DNA from: Notospermus geniculatus
Lineage: Eukaryota > Nemertea > Pilidiophora > Heteronemertea > Lineidae
NCBI GenBank assembly: GCA_002633025.1
Contig: NMRB01000809.1
Span: forward strand, 123,506 to 187,505
Length of the DNA stretch: 64,000 nt
Direction: 5' to 3'
The position numbers were made by a program, and so were the translations under genes. Positions 44,837 through 55,839 of this stretch are shown piece after piece. The first letter of the stretch is position 1; each line of letters starts with the position of its first letter. The notes beneath the pieces were generated by a model. The model saw only the letters and a list, made by a program, of their open reading frames with translations. It was not told the origin of the DNA and did no database searches.

Positions 44837-45320
44837 AAAGGCGGTTCTGATGGTGGTTCAGCACGGTTTTGAACCGTGCTGAACCTCAGTGACACCGCCT
44901 GGACACCGTGAGGGTGTTCACCATTGACCGCCATCTCGTTTTTGGAACAGCAGGATTTTCAAAATGTTTGAAATTTTCACGGCGGTTTTCAAAACTGGGA
45001 ATCACCGAGTTGTTACTTGTTGTCACCTTTCACAACCCTTCAGAACCGCTGAAAAAATGGCTACCGTGTTATTGCCCCCCCCCCCCCGAACACCTTGTGG
45101 CCACCTCGCAATATCCTCTAGACTGCATATGGACCATACATGACCATAACACCGTACATCACCCTTCTAACACCATGTTTGACCGCAGTTGTACCGCATG
45201 TCTACCTTCCTGACAACCACATCACCACCTTATCCACACCGTGTTTTCACCTACTTGTGCCAAACCAAACCGTGTTGAACCACCTTCAGAATCGTCCCCG
45301 TGTGAGGCCTGCTAAATGCT
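44837..45320. mobile_element. GGCGGTTCTGA MITE family, copy 1 (left-truncated)
   Basis: Matches 52228-52889 (GGTTCAGCACGG, GTTCACCATTGACCGCCATC, ACACCGTACATCACC, CCTTATCCACACCGTG). It ends with GTCCCCGTGTGAGGCCTGCT but begins only at GGCGGTTCTGA. It has one copy of the internal 151-bp unit. Confidence 0.82.
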
Positions 45321-46084
45321 GCCCAGCCATCCTCACCCAAGAACTTCATCTCATCAACCTTCTCATATTGGCAAATGGAAGTGCGAAGACAGGTGAATCT
45401 TTCACATTAAGCATCATAAATACCAGACACATTTCCATCCTCCATCTCGTGGGACAAAGTGAAGAGAACTCGTTATTTTGTCATCAATGGTTGTTTTATT
45501 CATTTGGGAACACGGTTTGTTAATCATCCCACGCAGAGCCAGAGATGCCCCCACAAATTTGCGTGATCAGTGACAATCTTTGATGAAAATTGGCAAAAAG
45601 CAGCCAGACGTGACGGCCAGTGGTGAGAAGGGGCACACCCAGATTGACAAGGCAACTCACGCTGCATTATATGACGGCCAACACTGCACGCCCACTCAGA
45701 CTGACTCCCAAAACCATGCTGAAAGTGGAAAGGGTGGAGGTACCACATGACACCTCTACTGTGATGGTGATCAAAGTGAGAAAAACAGCTGTCACTGTGG
45801 CGGAGTGGAATCACCAGCATCTTTCACCAGCCTGTTGAGGACTCGATTCTTAGAAGCCTCCAGGGTTTCTGCCAGAAATTGAAAGACAGGGGGTGCACCA
45901 GCTCACAGGGTACCACAGGTGCCCTCTGTGAGGGGCATTGGGGACCTCCCTGATAAATAAAATTTGGTTTTCAAGTCCCAGAAAATGCATTTCCTAGGCA
46001 GTTGGAAGAAGAAATCTATTGCTCTGGAGACAGAAGGGGGTACATGTACATACCCCCTTCTGCAAGTCAAGGAGGATTTCTACC

Positions 46085-46250
46085 CCCTGTATGCCTATCC
46101 CCTGCGCACCACGCACGCATGTACGTCTTCACTGCATGGCCTTCCAAGACACCACCTAACATTTGTGGAAGATATGAGGATGGTATGCACGTGACATGGC
46201 ACTGTATGTGGTACACGGCTGGAAGGTTGCATGGTCAGTTGTGCAGAGAA
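46085..46250. mobile_element. Degenerate copy of the CAGTAC/CAATTGACC MITE
   Basis: Shares GTCTTCACTGCATGGCCTTC, GATATGAGGATGGTATGC and GGTCAGTTGTGCAGAGAACT with the family at 22110-22382. Confidence 0.55.
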
Positions 46251-46763
46251 CTGCATGTGGAGGATTGTTGGACACTCTGGCAGACTGAGGTGGACATCAT
46301 TTGACACTTCTCACAATTGAGGCTGTGGTGCGATATCTGGTGGAACCCAGCCATTTCTTCTGCGTTGGACAGATGTTGGATTGCGGCTCTCTATGAGAAA
46401 GGTTGTTTTCCACGTCCAGTGTTGATAAGTTATTAGCTCACTGGGGTGAGCTATTACAATGGTGCAGCGTCCGTTGTCCGTCGTCGTCGTCCGTCGTGGT
46501 CCGTTAGCAGGGCACGTTTCGTAACCGCTGCAGCTATTGATCTGAAACTTGGTACATATATACCCCTAGGTCAGATGACCCACGACACCAAGTTTCGGTC
46601 CGATTCGACTCTTAGCTTGGCCACCAGGTGGCGGAAACCGAAAACACAAAAAGTGCAATAACTCCTGAACTAATGACTAGATCATCTCCAAATTTTTATC
46701 ATAGGTGTAGCAAATAAGGATACATAACATATATAGCGGGTTTTTGATTTGACCTACTTTTCA

Positions 46764-46778
46764 AGGTCACAGAGGTCA
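46764..46778 (+). promoter_or_regulatory. DR3 nuclear-receptor-type site in repeat copy E
   Basis: AGGTCA-CAG-AGGTCA at the conserved internal position. Confidence 0.6.
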
Positions 46779-47449
46779 AAGTTCGACAAAAGTGACGAAC
46801 CTGCCACAGTTTGCCATTATTTCACCGAGTGACTTCATATCTTGCATAAACCTGCATTGGAGGGGTACCTTAGAAAATACGAAGTTTCGGCCCGATTGGA
46901 CATACAATATGGCCGCCAGGTGGCGTAACCTGAAAATCAAGTAAGTGCTATTACTCGGGAACGGCTTGACGCAGAGTGCTCAAATTTGATATTTACCTCC
47001 ATCTAGATGACCTTTACATGCGTGTCAACTTTCGGCCTGATTTGACTTCAAACATGGCCACCAGGTGGCGTAACCCAAAAATCATCAAAGTGCTGTAACT
47101 CCGGAACGCCTTAACCCAAAGTGCTCCAATGTGGTATGTGGCCCCCTGCAGATGACCTTTATGTCCATGTGAAGTTTCGGCCCGATCGGATATCCAATAT
47201 GGCCACCAGGTGGCGTAACCCGAAAATCATCAAAGTGCTGTAACTCAGGAACGACTTGCCCCAAAGCGCTCCAATGTGCTACGTGGCCAACTGCAGATGA
47301 CCTTTATGTGCATGTGAAGTTCCAGCCCGATCAGACATCCAACATGTCCAATATGGCCGCCAGGTGGCTACCCAAAAATCATCTAAGTATACCTGGGAAT
47401 GACTTGACCCAGATTGCTCATAACCATGATAACTGATATGTACATGTAC

Positions 47450-47517
47450 ATAATGTAAAGCGCATTGAGCAGTTCAACTGGAAATGCGCTATATAAGAAC
47501 GAACCAAAAAAAAAAGA
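47450..47517 (+). mobile_element. Severely 5'-truncated SINE/LINE tail with TSD
   Basis: 68 bp containing TGTAAAGCGCATTGAGC and AATGCGCTATATAAGAAC, then a poly-A run. This is the well-known 3' tail shared by L2-type LINEs and the SINEs they mobilise. ACATGTAC is duplicated exactly at both sides (47442-47449, 47518-47525). Copies B, C and F lack the insertion. Confidence 0.85.
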
Positions 47518-48888
47518 ACATGTACCTCACTCTGTCATTAGACTATTATGTCCAACCCAGTGAGCACATGGTCCATGGACCATTTCATTTTTGCCTCTTG
47601 CGGTGGATAAAATACAGTGTAAACTGAGGTTTTTGGTGCGATTGGTGGATCCCATTATTCAATTCTTTGGTGTTGGACATTGCGGCTCTCGGTGAGAAAG
47701 CAGGTTTTCCAAGAGTCTCCAGAAGCAATTGTCAATGTTGATAAGTTATTTTTGCCCCTGGCTGATAATATCGACGATGTAATTAAAATCATTCCCCTAT
47801 CTTGCTGTATTTGCGTTCCAATTGCCCACATATCCCATTGGGAGGTGCCTGTTGACATTAATCAGTACCCACTTCCCCACTGGTGGGAATGACATCATCG
47901 GTGCCGATATAACCAAAATGGCCTCAAGTTTATCTCATCTCTGCACACACCTTTTGGGAGTAAATGTCCGTCGTGATGGAATTTTGTAGCTTAAGCACGG
48001 CTAAAAATGGAAATAACGCTCATGCCTGATGGCGCGTGAACGACCGGCTTGGAGGTTATGGCAAAATAGAGATTTATGGGAAACTAAATGTCACGCTTTG
48101 CCACTGAAAGAAAATCCGTTTGCTCTGTTTATTTGAGGAGAGTACACAATCCACTGTATTCAGTTCTTTTTCACGGACTGAACTCGTGTGTCTTCTGATT
48201 CTTCTTATCTGATTGTGTGCATGGTACTCTTGGGAAATTACCAATGACAACTTTGTTCAAACCACAGAATTTCTGAAAATAATCAAAAGATGATTATTTT
48301 GTTGTTAAAATCCTTTTGAGCTTTGATTCAAATGTGATTAATTTTGGGCAAATGAAGTTTAATTTTTTTAGGAATTAGGATTTTATTTTCGTTGATCCAC
48401 TAGGTAAAATCTTACCTTTGACAACTGCAAATGAGTTGACAACTGTCACTCTGAGGATTTTACCACATGCTGGTATGAGGTAAACTGAATACAATTTTAA
48501 ATGAGTTGATGGAATTGAATAAGAAAGGATTTAGTTTGTGGGACTTAGAGGATGTGCCCTAATTTGGGCAACATGCGTCTTGAAAAAATTGGGTCATCCT
48601 TCATTTATAGGGGCAAGTGTTTGATTGGCTTGATAAGCTTTACAAACTGGCACCAGTCTTCAACCATAATCCAACTATTTTCATGAACCTCATAAAGCAT
48701 ATCACCTCTCAAAATACGGACATTAAAATGGCAGTACGGGAGCCTCTTCTCTACAGGGTGACCCAGAGAAACTGCTGATGTTCGAGTGGTCACACACTGC
48801 TTCAGGGTCAGCCTGTAGTTCGTAGATAATGGCTAGTATTCATACATCCGTTGACATTAGAGATTTGCAAGGCGTGCAGAATTTCAAC

Positions 48889-50091
48889 TTTTTAGCTCAC
48901 TGGGGTGAGCTATTACGATGGTGCAGCGTCCGTCGTCCGTCGTCGTCCGTCGTGGTCCGTTAGCAGGGCACGTTTCGTAACCGCTGGAGCTATTGATCTG
49001 AAACTTGGTACATATATACCCCTAGGTCAGATGACCCACGACACCATGTTTCGGTCCGATTCGACTCTCAGTTTGGCCACCAGGTGGCGGAAACCAAAAA
49101 CACAAAAAGTGCAATAACTCCTGAACTAATGACTAGATCATCTCCAAATTTTTATCATAGGTGTAGCTAATAAGGATACATAACATATATAACGGGTTTT
49201 TGATTTGACCTACTTTTCAAGGTCACAGAGGTCAAAGTTCGACAAAAGTGACGAACCTGCCACAGTTTGTCATTATTTCACCGAGCAACTTCATATCTTG
49301 CATAAACATGCATTGGAGGGGTACCTTAAAAAATACCAAGTTTCGGCCCGATTGGACATCCAATATGGCCGCCAGGTGGCGTAACCTGAAAATCAAGTAA
49401 GTGCTATTACTCAGGAACGGCTTGACGCAGAGTGCTCAAATTTGATATTTACCTCCATCTAGATGACCTTTACATGCATGTCAAATTTCGGCCTGATTTG
49501 ACTTCAAACATGGCCACCAGGTGGCGTAACCCAAAAATCATCAAAGTGCTGTAACTCAGGAACGCCTTAACCCAAAGCGCTCCAATGTGCTATGTGGCCC
49601 CCTGCAGATGACCTTTATGTCCATGTGAAGTTTCGGCCCGATCGGACATCCAATATGGCCGCCAGGTGGCGTAACCCGAAAATCATCAAAGTGCTGTAAC
49701 TCAGGAACGACTTGACCCAAAGCGCTCCAATGTGCTATGTGGCCCCCTGCAGATGACCTTTATGTCCATGTGAAGTTTCGGCCCGATCGGACATCCAATA
49801 TGGCCGCCAGGTGGCGTAACCCGAAAATCATCAAAGTGCTGTAACTCAGGAACGACTTGACCCAAAGCGCTCCAATGTGCTATGTGGTCCCCTGCAGATG
49901 ACCTTTATGTGCATGTGAAGTTCCAGCCCGATCGGACATCCAATATGGCCGCCAGGTGGCATAACCCAAAAATCTTCAGTCTTTTCTGGGAATGACTTGA
50001 CCCAGATTGCTCATAACTGATATGTACCTCCCTCTGTCATTAGACTATTATGTCCAACCCAGTGAGCACATGGTCCATGGACCATTTCATT
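48889..50091 (+). mobile_element. 145-bp-period hairpin-ended element, copy F (longest array)
   Basis: TTTTTAGCTCACTGGGGTGA start and ATGGTCCATGGACCAT end. CCxCCAGGTGGC motifs are at 49078, 49369, 49514, 49659, 49804 and 49949: one 291-bp step, then exactly 145 bp each. DR3 is at 49220-49234. Two adjacent units (after 49514 and 49659) are nearly identical, so array growth is recent. 47590-48880 before it holds no recognisable gene. Confidence 0.88.
49220..49234 (+). promoter_or_regulatory. DR3 nuclear-receptor-type site in repeat copy F
   Basis: AGGTCA-CAG-AGGTCA at the conserved internal position. Confidence 0.6.
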
Positions 50092-50949
50092 TGAGTGCTA
50101 GGCGCACGTTTTTTGGTGCGCCATGGTGCACAAGCGCAATTGCGCACCTTAAAAGGCAAGCCCTGCCCTATCATGGCTTAGACGCAAAGTGACCCCGAAA
50201 AGTCAGTCCCTGTCTGTTCTGTATCGTTGCATTAAAGGTCGATCATGCATCAGCATAATGCGCTGGAATCTCGGCCTCAAGACCTGAATTAAACTTTAAA
50301 GTAGCGCTACTGTTGTTACCAAACCATTACGCACCCTATTCCCCAGGGTCGAATTATTTATGAATCGCTGCTGATCGGATACATTGTTATTCAGCTCCAG
50401 TAATATCTATAGGAATCCAATGCCAATATAAAGCGGGCAGTTAATCACAGTATGAATGGACCCGTCACCCTCCATTCATCGTTGTGGCCATCCTTCAAGG
50501 GATGGCATACAAGTTTATCTTTCCACCGCAGCCATAATGGTGATCAACAGAGCAGACTTGGTGTGATCAGCATAATCAATTTCTTCAGACTGAGGCCTGT
50601 CTGCTGATTTTGGGACTGATGGCTACCATTTCCCCCCCAAGGATAAGAGCCCCAGTAGCCTACACCACCGAATTTTCAGCGTGCTCCATCCGGACGGAGC
50701 ACGCAGTTTGGTACAATTTTGCGAAGTGTAAACGGGGCAAACCAGCTTGTCCTAGAACCAAATGGAACCAAGCCGAGGCCTGTGCTAGGCTCGGTCTGGT
50801 TCAATCACGGTTTGGTTAAAATTCCACCAGTCTAAACAGCTAGAGCTATGTTTGATGCTAGAACTAGGCACGAATCTGCAAGGAGACGGCTGCACCAATA
50901 TGCTGCTCCACAGAAGATTTTTGTCACGAGTTTTTCAAGGGGCTTAATA

Positions 50950-51236
50950 CAGGTCAACATTGAGTCTTGAAGCAACTAGCTTTCCAGCGATGGAAGCAAC
51001 TCAGAGTGACTGATCGTTGCCAATTTTATCGACCTGAGCGCGCTTGCGTCTCCAAGCAACTGCCGGATCCGCTAGTTGCTGTGAGTTGCTTCGAGTTGCC
51101 CGTGTTCTACTTTTCGGCGACCAGTTGTTGGAATGGACTGAGGGAATGGAAGACGTGCTGTCGACATGAGCGTGCTGTTCGAGGTAACTGCCAGTTGCTC
51201 TGAGTTCCTCTCAATCGCTGAAATGTTGACCTGCAC
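50950..51236. mobile_element. MITE with CAGGTCAACATTGAG ends
   Basis: CAGGTCAACATTGAG at the left mirrors GAAATGTTGACCTGCA at the right, with GAAGCAACT / AGTTGCTTC variants inside. 50100-50940 has no gene; the stretch 50670-50860 has CGGACGGAGCACG and GTGTAAAC motifs like another inverted-repeat family. Confidence 0.6.
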
Positions 51237-51345
51237 ATCGGTGGGTTTTTATCTCCGAAGAATCCGTCGAGTTGCTTCAAGACGCAATGCTGAATTACCC
51301 ATTGAGAACCAACTTGAGAAAACTCACGAGCAGCAACCCCCTTAA

Positions 51346-51519
51346 CCCTTTCGTTACTGGCATGTATGGTCCCCAGCTTACGGAGGCCCAAATTTTCAAA
51401 ACTGTTTTATCCGTAAACTGTTTTAACAAAAATCTGTTCTAACTTAAACCTTCCATTATACAGGAAAATTTCGTGGGGGTTTGGATGATCCGGTGACCGG
51501 GTCCCACGTAACGAAAGGG
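51346..51519. mobile_element. piggyBac-like MITE with TTAA target site
   Basis: The ends CCCTTTCGTTAC and GTAACGAAAGGG are perfect mirrors, flanked by TTAA at 51342-51345 and 51520-51523. 174 bp with no ORF. Confidence 0.88.
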
Positions 51520-51569
51520 TTAATACCTTCAATGAGAGTTGTCTTCTCTGTCGCAAGAAGAATGGATCT

Positions 51570-51640
51570 GACAAGGAATTGAACTCCTGACCTCAGAGAT
51601 GGCAGGCACTAGACGATTGCACTCTGCCATTCTGGCGCCG
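51570..51640 (-). mobile_element. tRNA-like SINE head (minus strand)
   Basis: The minus strand reads GGCGCCAGAATGGCAGAGTG (A box) then AGTTCAATTCC (B box, 51575-51585), as in a Leu/Ser-type tRNA relic. 51650-52220 otherwise shows nothing recognisable. Confidence 0.55.
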
Positions 51641-52227
51641 ATATCACGGCTCCTCTCACACCATTCAGCCATGACTGATCACCGTTCAATCCCATCTTTA
51701 AATCATCCTTAAAGATGCCATTGATTTCACCGAGGATTTCTTATTTCAATATCGTTCCATCATGGTTGTGTGCCCTTGCTTCTGGATGGTCACTTCTCTG
51801 TGAAACCTGACCAAACAATCGATGATCCAGCACATTCTCATCTCACTCTTTCGTCTAATCAAAGAAATGGGATACTTTAGATGAAGGGATTGCGGGTACG
51901 TTCAGTTCGATTATTTTGGTCTTCATATTCTTATAATGTTTGGATATTAGAAGTGATTTAGGGTCCGTTGGCTGAGATTTGTTTGTCACTCCCTAAAGTG
52001 ACTCAATCATGGAAAAAAATCTGTTGTATCGTGTATTTTTCAGCATCATCCTATCAAGATTTCTGCAAATGATGTCGTGGCCTTTTTTTCTGGGAACGCT
52101 TTTCAAGCGACTCCACTCCGAATACTTCCACTTCTCTGGAAATTTGTGGTACTGATGCTACGTGTTGAACATTCCTGGTATAAAATCATGGCTATAGTCA
52201 GGAGAGGATATCAACTTCAGATGGGAA

Positions 52228-52889
52228 AGCAGGCCTCACATGAGGGCGGTTCTGACGGCGGTACAAAACCGTGCTGAACCTCAATGACACCGCCTAGACA
52301 CCATGAGGGTGTTCGCCATTGACCGCCATCTCGTTTTTTGTACCGCAGGACGTTCAAAATGTTTGAAATTTTCACGGCGGTTCTCAAAACCGGGAATCAC
52401 CGAGTTGCTGCCAAGTTGCTACCTTGTTGTCACCTTTCACAAGCCTAGACACCATGAGGGTGTTCGCCATTGACCGCCATCTCGTTTTTTGAACCGCAGG
52501 ACGTTCAAAATGTTTGAAATTTTCACGGCGGTTCTCAAAACCGGGAATCATCGAGTTGCTGCCAAGTTGCTACCTTGTTGTCACCTTTCACAATCCTTCA
52601 GAACTGCTGACGTGTTATTGCCCCCAAAACCATTGTGGCCACCTTGCAATATCCTTAGACTGCATATGAACCGTACATGACCATGTTAACACCGTACATC
52701 ACCCTTCTAACACCACGTTTGACCGCAGTTGTACCGCATGTCTACCTTGCTGACAACCGCATCACCACCTTATCCACACCGTGTTTTCACCTACTTGTGC
52801 CTAACCAAACCGCCGTCATTTTGGGCGATTCAGCACAGTTTTGAACCGTGTTGAACCGCCTTCAGAACCGTCCCCGTGTGAGGCCTGCT
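52228..52889. mobile_element. GGCGGTTCTGA MITE family, copy 2 (complete, duplicated core)
   Basis: The ends AGCAGGCCTCACATGAGG and the mirrored GTCCCCGTGTGAGGCCTGCT continue inward with GCGGTTCTGACGG. A 151-bp unit beginning CCTAGACACCATGAGGG is present twice (from 52293 and 52444), against once at 44837-45320. Confidence 0.85.
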
Positions 52890-53636
52890 TTAGAACGTGC
52901 TCTCCTATAAGTACAATTGTAATAGATACACACTTTCCTCAAGGAAGGAGAAATCGAGTCTAATCATACCCTTGTAAGATTTCCCTCAACTCTATGTATT
53001 TTCCCCTACGTATTCAAGTCTTAGGGAGCATAACTTGTTCTGTTCATTCCAGTTCAACTGTACTGTTTGTGTAACATGCTTTACATGAGTACATTTGTGT
53101 ACTGTTGATTTGGTCAACTTTCAATGATATCAGATTGAATCGAACCTTTCATTGCTGCTGAAGCCATCCAACACAAAACAAACTCCACATGGATAACATC
53201 TTTGTTGTGCTTCACTTTCAGACTGCAGACAATTTCTCATCTCTCTGCGGTTCCTCCTAAAAATGCCCCCAGCTCTACGACAACAATAATGAAGGAAATT
53301 TAATTTCCTGCTTTATATCAATGGTAAAATGGGTGAGATTGTTACGTCTTGCTTGTTCAATTGACTTGGGTTGTCCTCCTGAGGTAGTGTGCGATATTTC
53401 AGATTGAAACAAGCTCATGTTTATGTGGTGCTTCATCCAATCCCCCAGAGTGCATGATTTTCAAAATATACTTCGTTGATGACAAAAAGATTACTGATGA
53501 ATCAGATTTAATTGATGTTTTAGGTGATCAATGATTAGAATTTATTCTATCTCTGTCATTTGTTGGTGGTATATAGGAATTTGGTTTCAGACTTGCTGAG
53601 CAGCATGGCTATCTGATGTAAAAATACAGTAGGCCT

Positions 53637-53935
53637 ACGGAACATTGACCTACCTTTATCTGTGTACCTTCCGTCAAAAATAGATATCGCTCGCTTATCT
53701 ATTTTTGCTTCCGTGTATGTCATGCAGAAGGTACGCTCCAATTCATTACTTATACAGGTAGGTCACATGTCTCTGCTGCATGACCTCTGCACACTGCATG
53801 CAAATGACGTTACGTTGTCACTGCGTGCCTTCCATTAGGTGCTCTGCGACATATGCGGATGATAAGGACGGTACGCCCATGGCTGCATGTGGTATGCGGA
53901 TGGTACACGGCACGGAATAGGTCAGTTGTGCTCAC
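53637..53935. mobile_element. CAGTAC/TTGACC MITE, copy in the duplicated segment
   Basis: CAGTAGGCCTACGGAACA then TTGACCTACC at the left, with GGAATAGGTCAGTTGTG at the right, plus AAGGTACGCTCCAATTCATT inside. In the paralogous copy 2 only the first ~13 bp remain (near 54972-54984), so an internal deletion has removed the rest. Confidence 0.65.
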
Positions 53936-54043
53936 AAGTGCTAGAAAATGTTCCTTTGGAGTCGGTAATATGGTGACCACAGAAGCAAAATATTTGCTAA
54001 AAATTTTCTGTTAAAAAATTAGCTTTGGACAGCACAACTTGTA

Positions 54044-54123
54044 GACTGGTTCCCTGATCCACCACTGGGGTTGTCGGACAAAACTTTTTTCCGACAACCC
54101 TAGTGGTGGTTTAGGGAACTAGT
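54044..54123. repeat. Palindrome, half-deleted in the paralogue
   Basis: The arms AGACTGGTTCCCTGATCCAC and its mirror (CCACCACTGGGGTTGTCGG inside) flank a 13-bp loop. At 56029-56065 the paralogue retains only the right arm and a stub of the left. Confidence 0.8.
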
Positions 54124-55163
54124 CTGGCACGTCTTGTTGACATTTGATCATTAACGTCATTGCCACTCGTGGTCCCTGACCTGCTTAGAGAGATGTCCTC
54201 GATTTGAGGTGAAATAGGACACTGATCGAAAAAGTAATCAATACACCTGCTGTAATTCTGACGAAATATTTCGTCAGATCACTATCGTCACTAATAATTG
54301 ACCTTTACAAGCAGAAATCACATTGCTAGGCTGTGACGTACATTCCATGTAAGATGTGTGACATTTAAAGTGCCACTGTATGCATAAGGTATGCCACAGT
54401 ATCCCTCCCCTGGTGGCAGTTTCGAGAACCAACATGATAAGTACATTTGTGTACTGTTGATTTGGTCAACTTTCAATGATATCAGATTGAATCGAACCTT
54501 TCATTGCTGCTGAAGCCATCCAACACAAAACAGACTCCACATCTCTGTTGTGCTTCACTTTCAGACTGCAGACGATTTCTCATCTCTCTGCGGTTCCTCC
54601 TAAAAATGCCCCCAGCTCTACGACAACAATAATGAAGGAAATTTAATTTCCTGCTTTATATCAATGGTAAAATGGGTGAGATTGTTACGTCTTGCTTGTT
54701 CAATTGACTTGGGCTGTCCTCCTGAGGTAGTGTGCGATATTTCAGATTGAAACAAGCTCATGTTTATGTGGTGCTTCATCCAATCCCCCAGAGTGCATGA
54801 TTTTCAAATAAATACTTCGTTGATGACAAAAAGATTACTGATGAATCAGATTTAATTAATGTTTTAGGTGATCAATGATTAGAATTTATTCTATCTCTGT
54901 CATTTGTTGGTGGTATATAGGAATTTGGTTTCAGACTTGCTGAGCAGCATGGCTATCTGATCTAAAAATACAGTACGGAACATCCTGAAAATTTTCTGTT
55001 CAAAAATTAGCTTCAGGGCTCACACTTGGGTATAAGATTAGGGAGAAATAATGTCTCCCTCCTCAGAATTTTGGGAGACTTCACATAAAGTTTGTGAACG
55101 ACATATCTAACATGTCTAGCAAAGTTGTTTGATTTCAGCCTCTTTGCAAGAAATTAACACTTA

Positions 55164-55584
55164 GGCCACACTTTTTTTATTTATTGGATTACGGATCCGC
55201 CCCCCAGGTTTTTTGAAAATGTTGAAAAAAAATAAAATTCCCAATGGTCTATTTTGTGTTCTTGGTTTTTTTCCCGCCGACCACTAGGTGTAACGTAAAA
55301 GATATTTAAATGCGGACTCCCTGTATTTTCAGGACACAGGCCCCTATGTAGGCCCTATCTCTTATTCTACTGTTGCATCAATAAAAGGTTTTATTTCCTT
55401 TTTACAACATTTCACTTTTTTTATTCCCTCCCCCTTGAATTTCTGTGACGTATAGCACGTAACACTAGGGAAAAAATTTAAAAGTCAAAGATTTTTGTAT
55501 TTTATTTTTATTTTTATTCCCTCCCCTCCTACATAGGTTTCGGCCTGAAAAATCCGTAATCCAATAAATATAAAAAGTGTGGCC
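55164..55584. mobile_element. TTAA-type MITE nested in the hAT-like element
   Basis: GGCCACACTTTTTTTATTTA at the left mirrors TAAAAAGTGTGGCC at the right; both are joined inward by TTGGATTACGGAT / ATCCGTAATCCAA. The left flank is TTAG, a likely mutated TTAA; the right is TTAA. Confidence 0.75.
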
Positions 55585-55588
55585 TTAA

Positions 55589-55839
55589 AGGAGCTCGACG
55601 TCCAAGTTGTAAACAAACTGGTTTGTTTACAAACAGTGGCCAGCAAACTAGTTTTATTCCTTCGTGAAGGCGGCAGCACCAGTAGCGCCCCGTGATCGTT
55701 AGACTGGTGCCCGGTCCAATGCAACTCACTCACGATATTCACGTCAGTACAAATCACCGACAATAGGTGGCAGCACCGCAGGCGTCGCGTGGATAGAGAA
55801 CCAGTGAGTGAGTGTTTACAACTTGGACGTCCAGCTCCT
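55589..55839. mobile_element. TTAA-flanked MITE, 251 bp
   Basis: AGGAGCTCGACGTCCAAG at the left mirrors CTTGGACGTCCAGCTCCT at the right. TTAA is at 55585-55588 and 55840-55843. It abuts the previous element and shares one TTAA with it. Confidence 0.85.

Larger units (their letters stand above)
46431..47589 (+). mobile_element. 145-bp-period hairpin-ended element, copy E
   Basis: TTAGCTCACTGGGGTGAGCT start and ATGGTCCATGGACCAT end. CCxCCAGGTGGC motifs are at 46621, 46913, 47058, 47203 and 47358; the last step is 155 bp because of a 10-bp duplication. DR3 is at 46764-46778. A 68-bp retroposed tail (47450-47517) interrupts its 3' part. Confidence 0.87.
53095..54427. repeat. Duplicated segment, copy 1
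   Basis: Matches 54441-56390 (GTACATTTGTGTACTGTTGA ... CTCCCCTGGTGGCAGTTTCG). It carries a CAGTAC/TTGACC MITE at 53637-53935 and an intact palindrome at 54044-54123. It holds the empty site (AGCTT at 54021-54025) for the 996-bp insertion seen in copy 2. Confidence 0.92.

Noticed and set aside
45862-45970. Third member of the CAGGGTTTCxGCCAGA hAT-like family
   Set aside because: The left terminus is clear but no mirrored right end or target duplication could be located.
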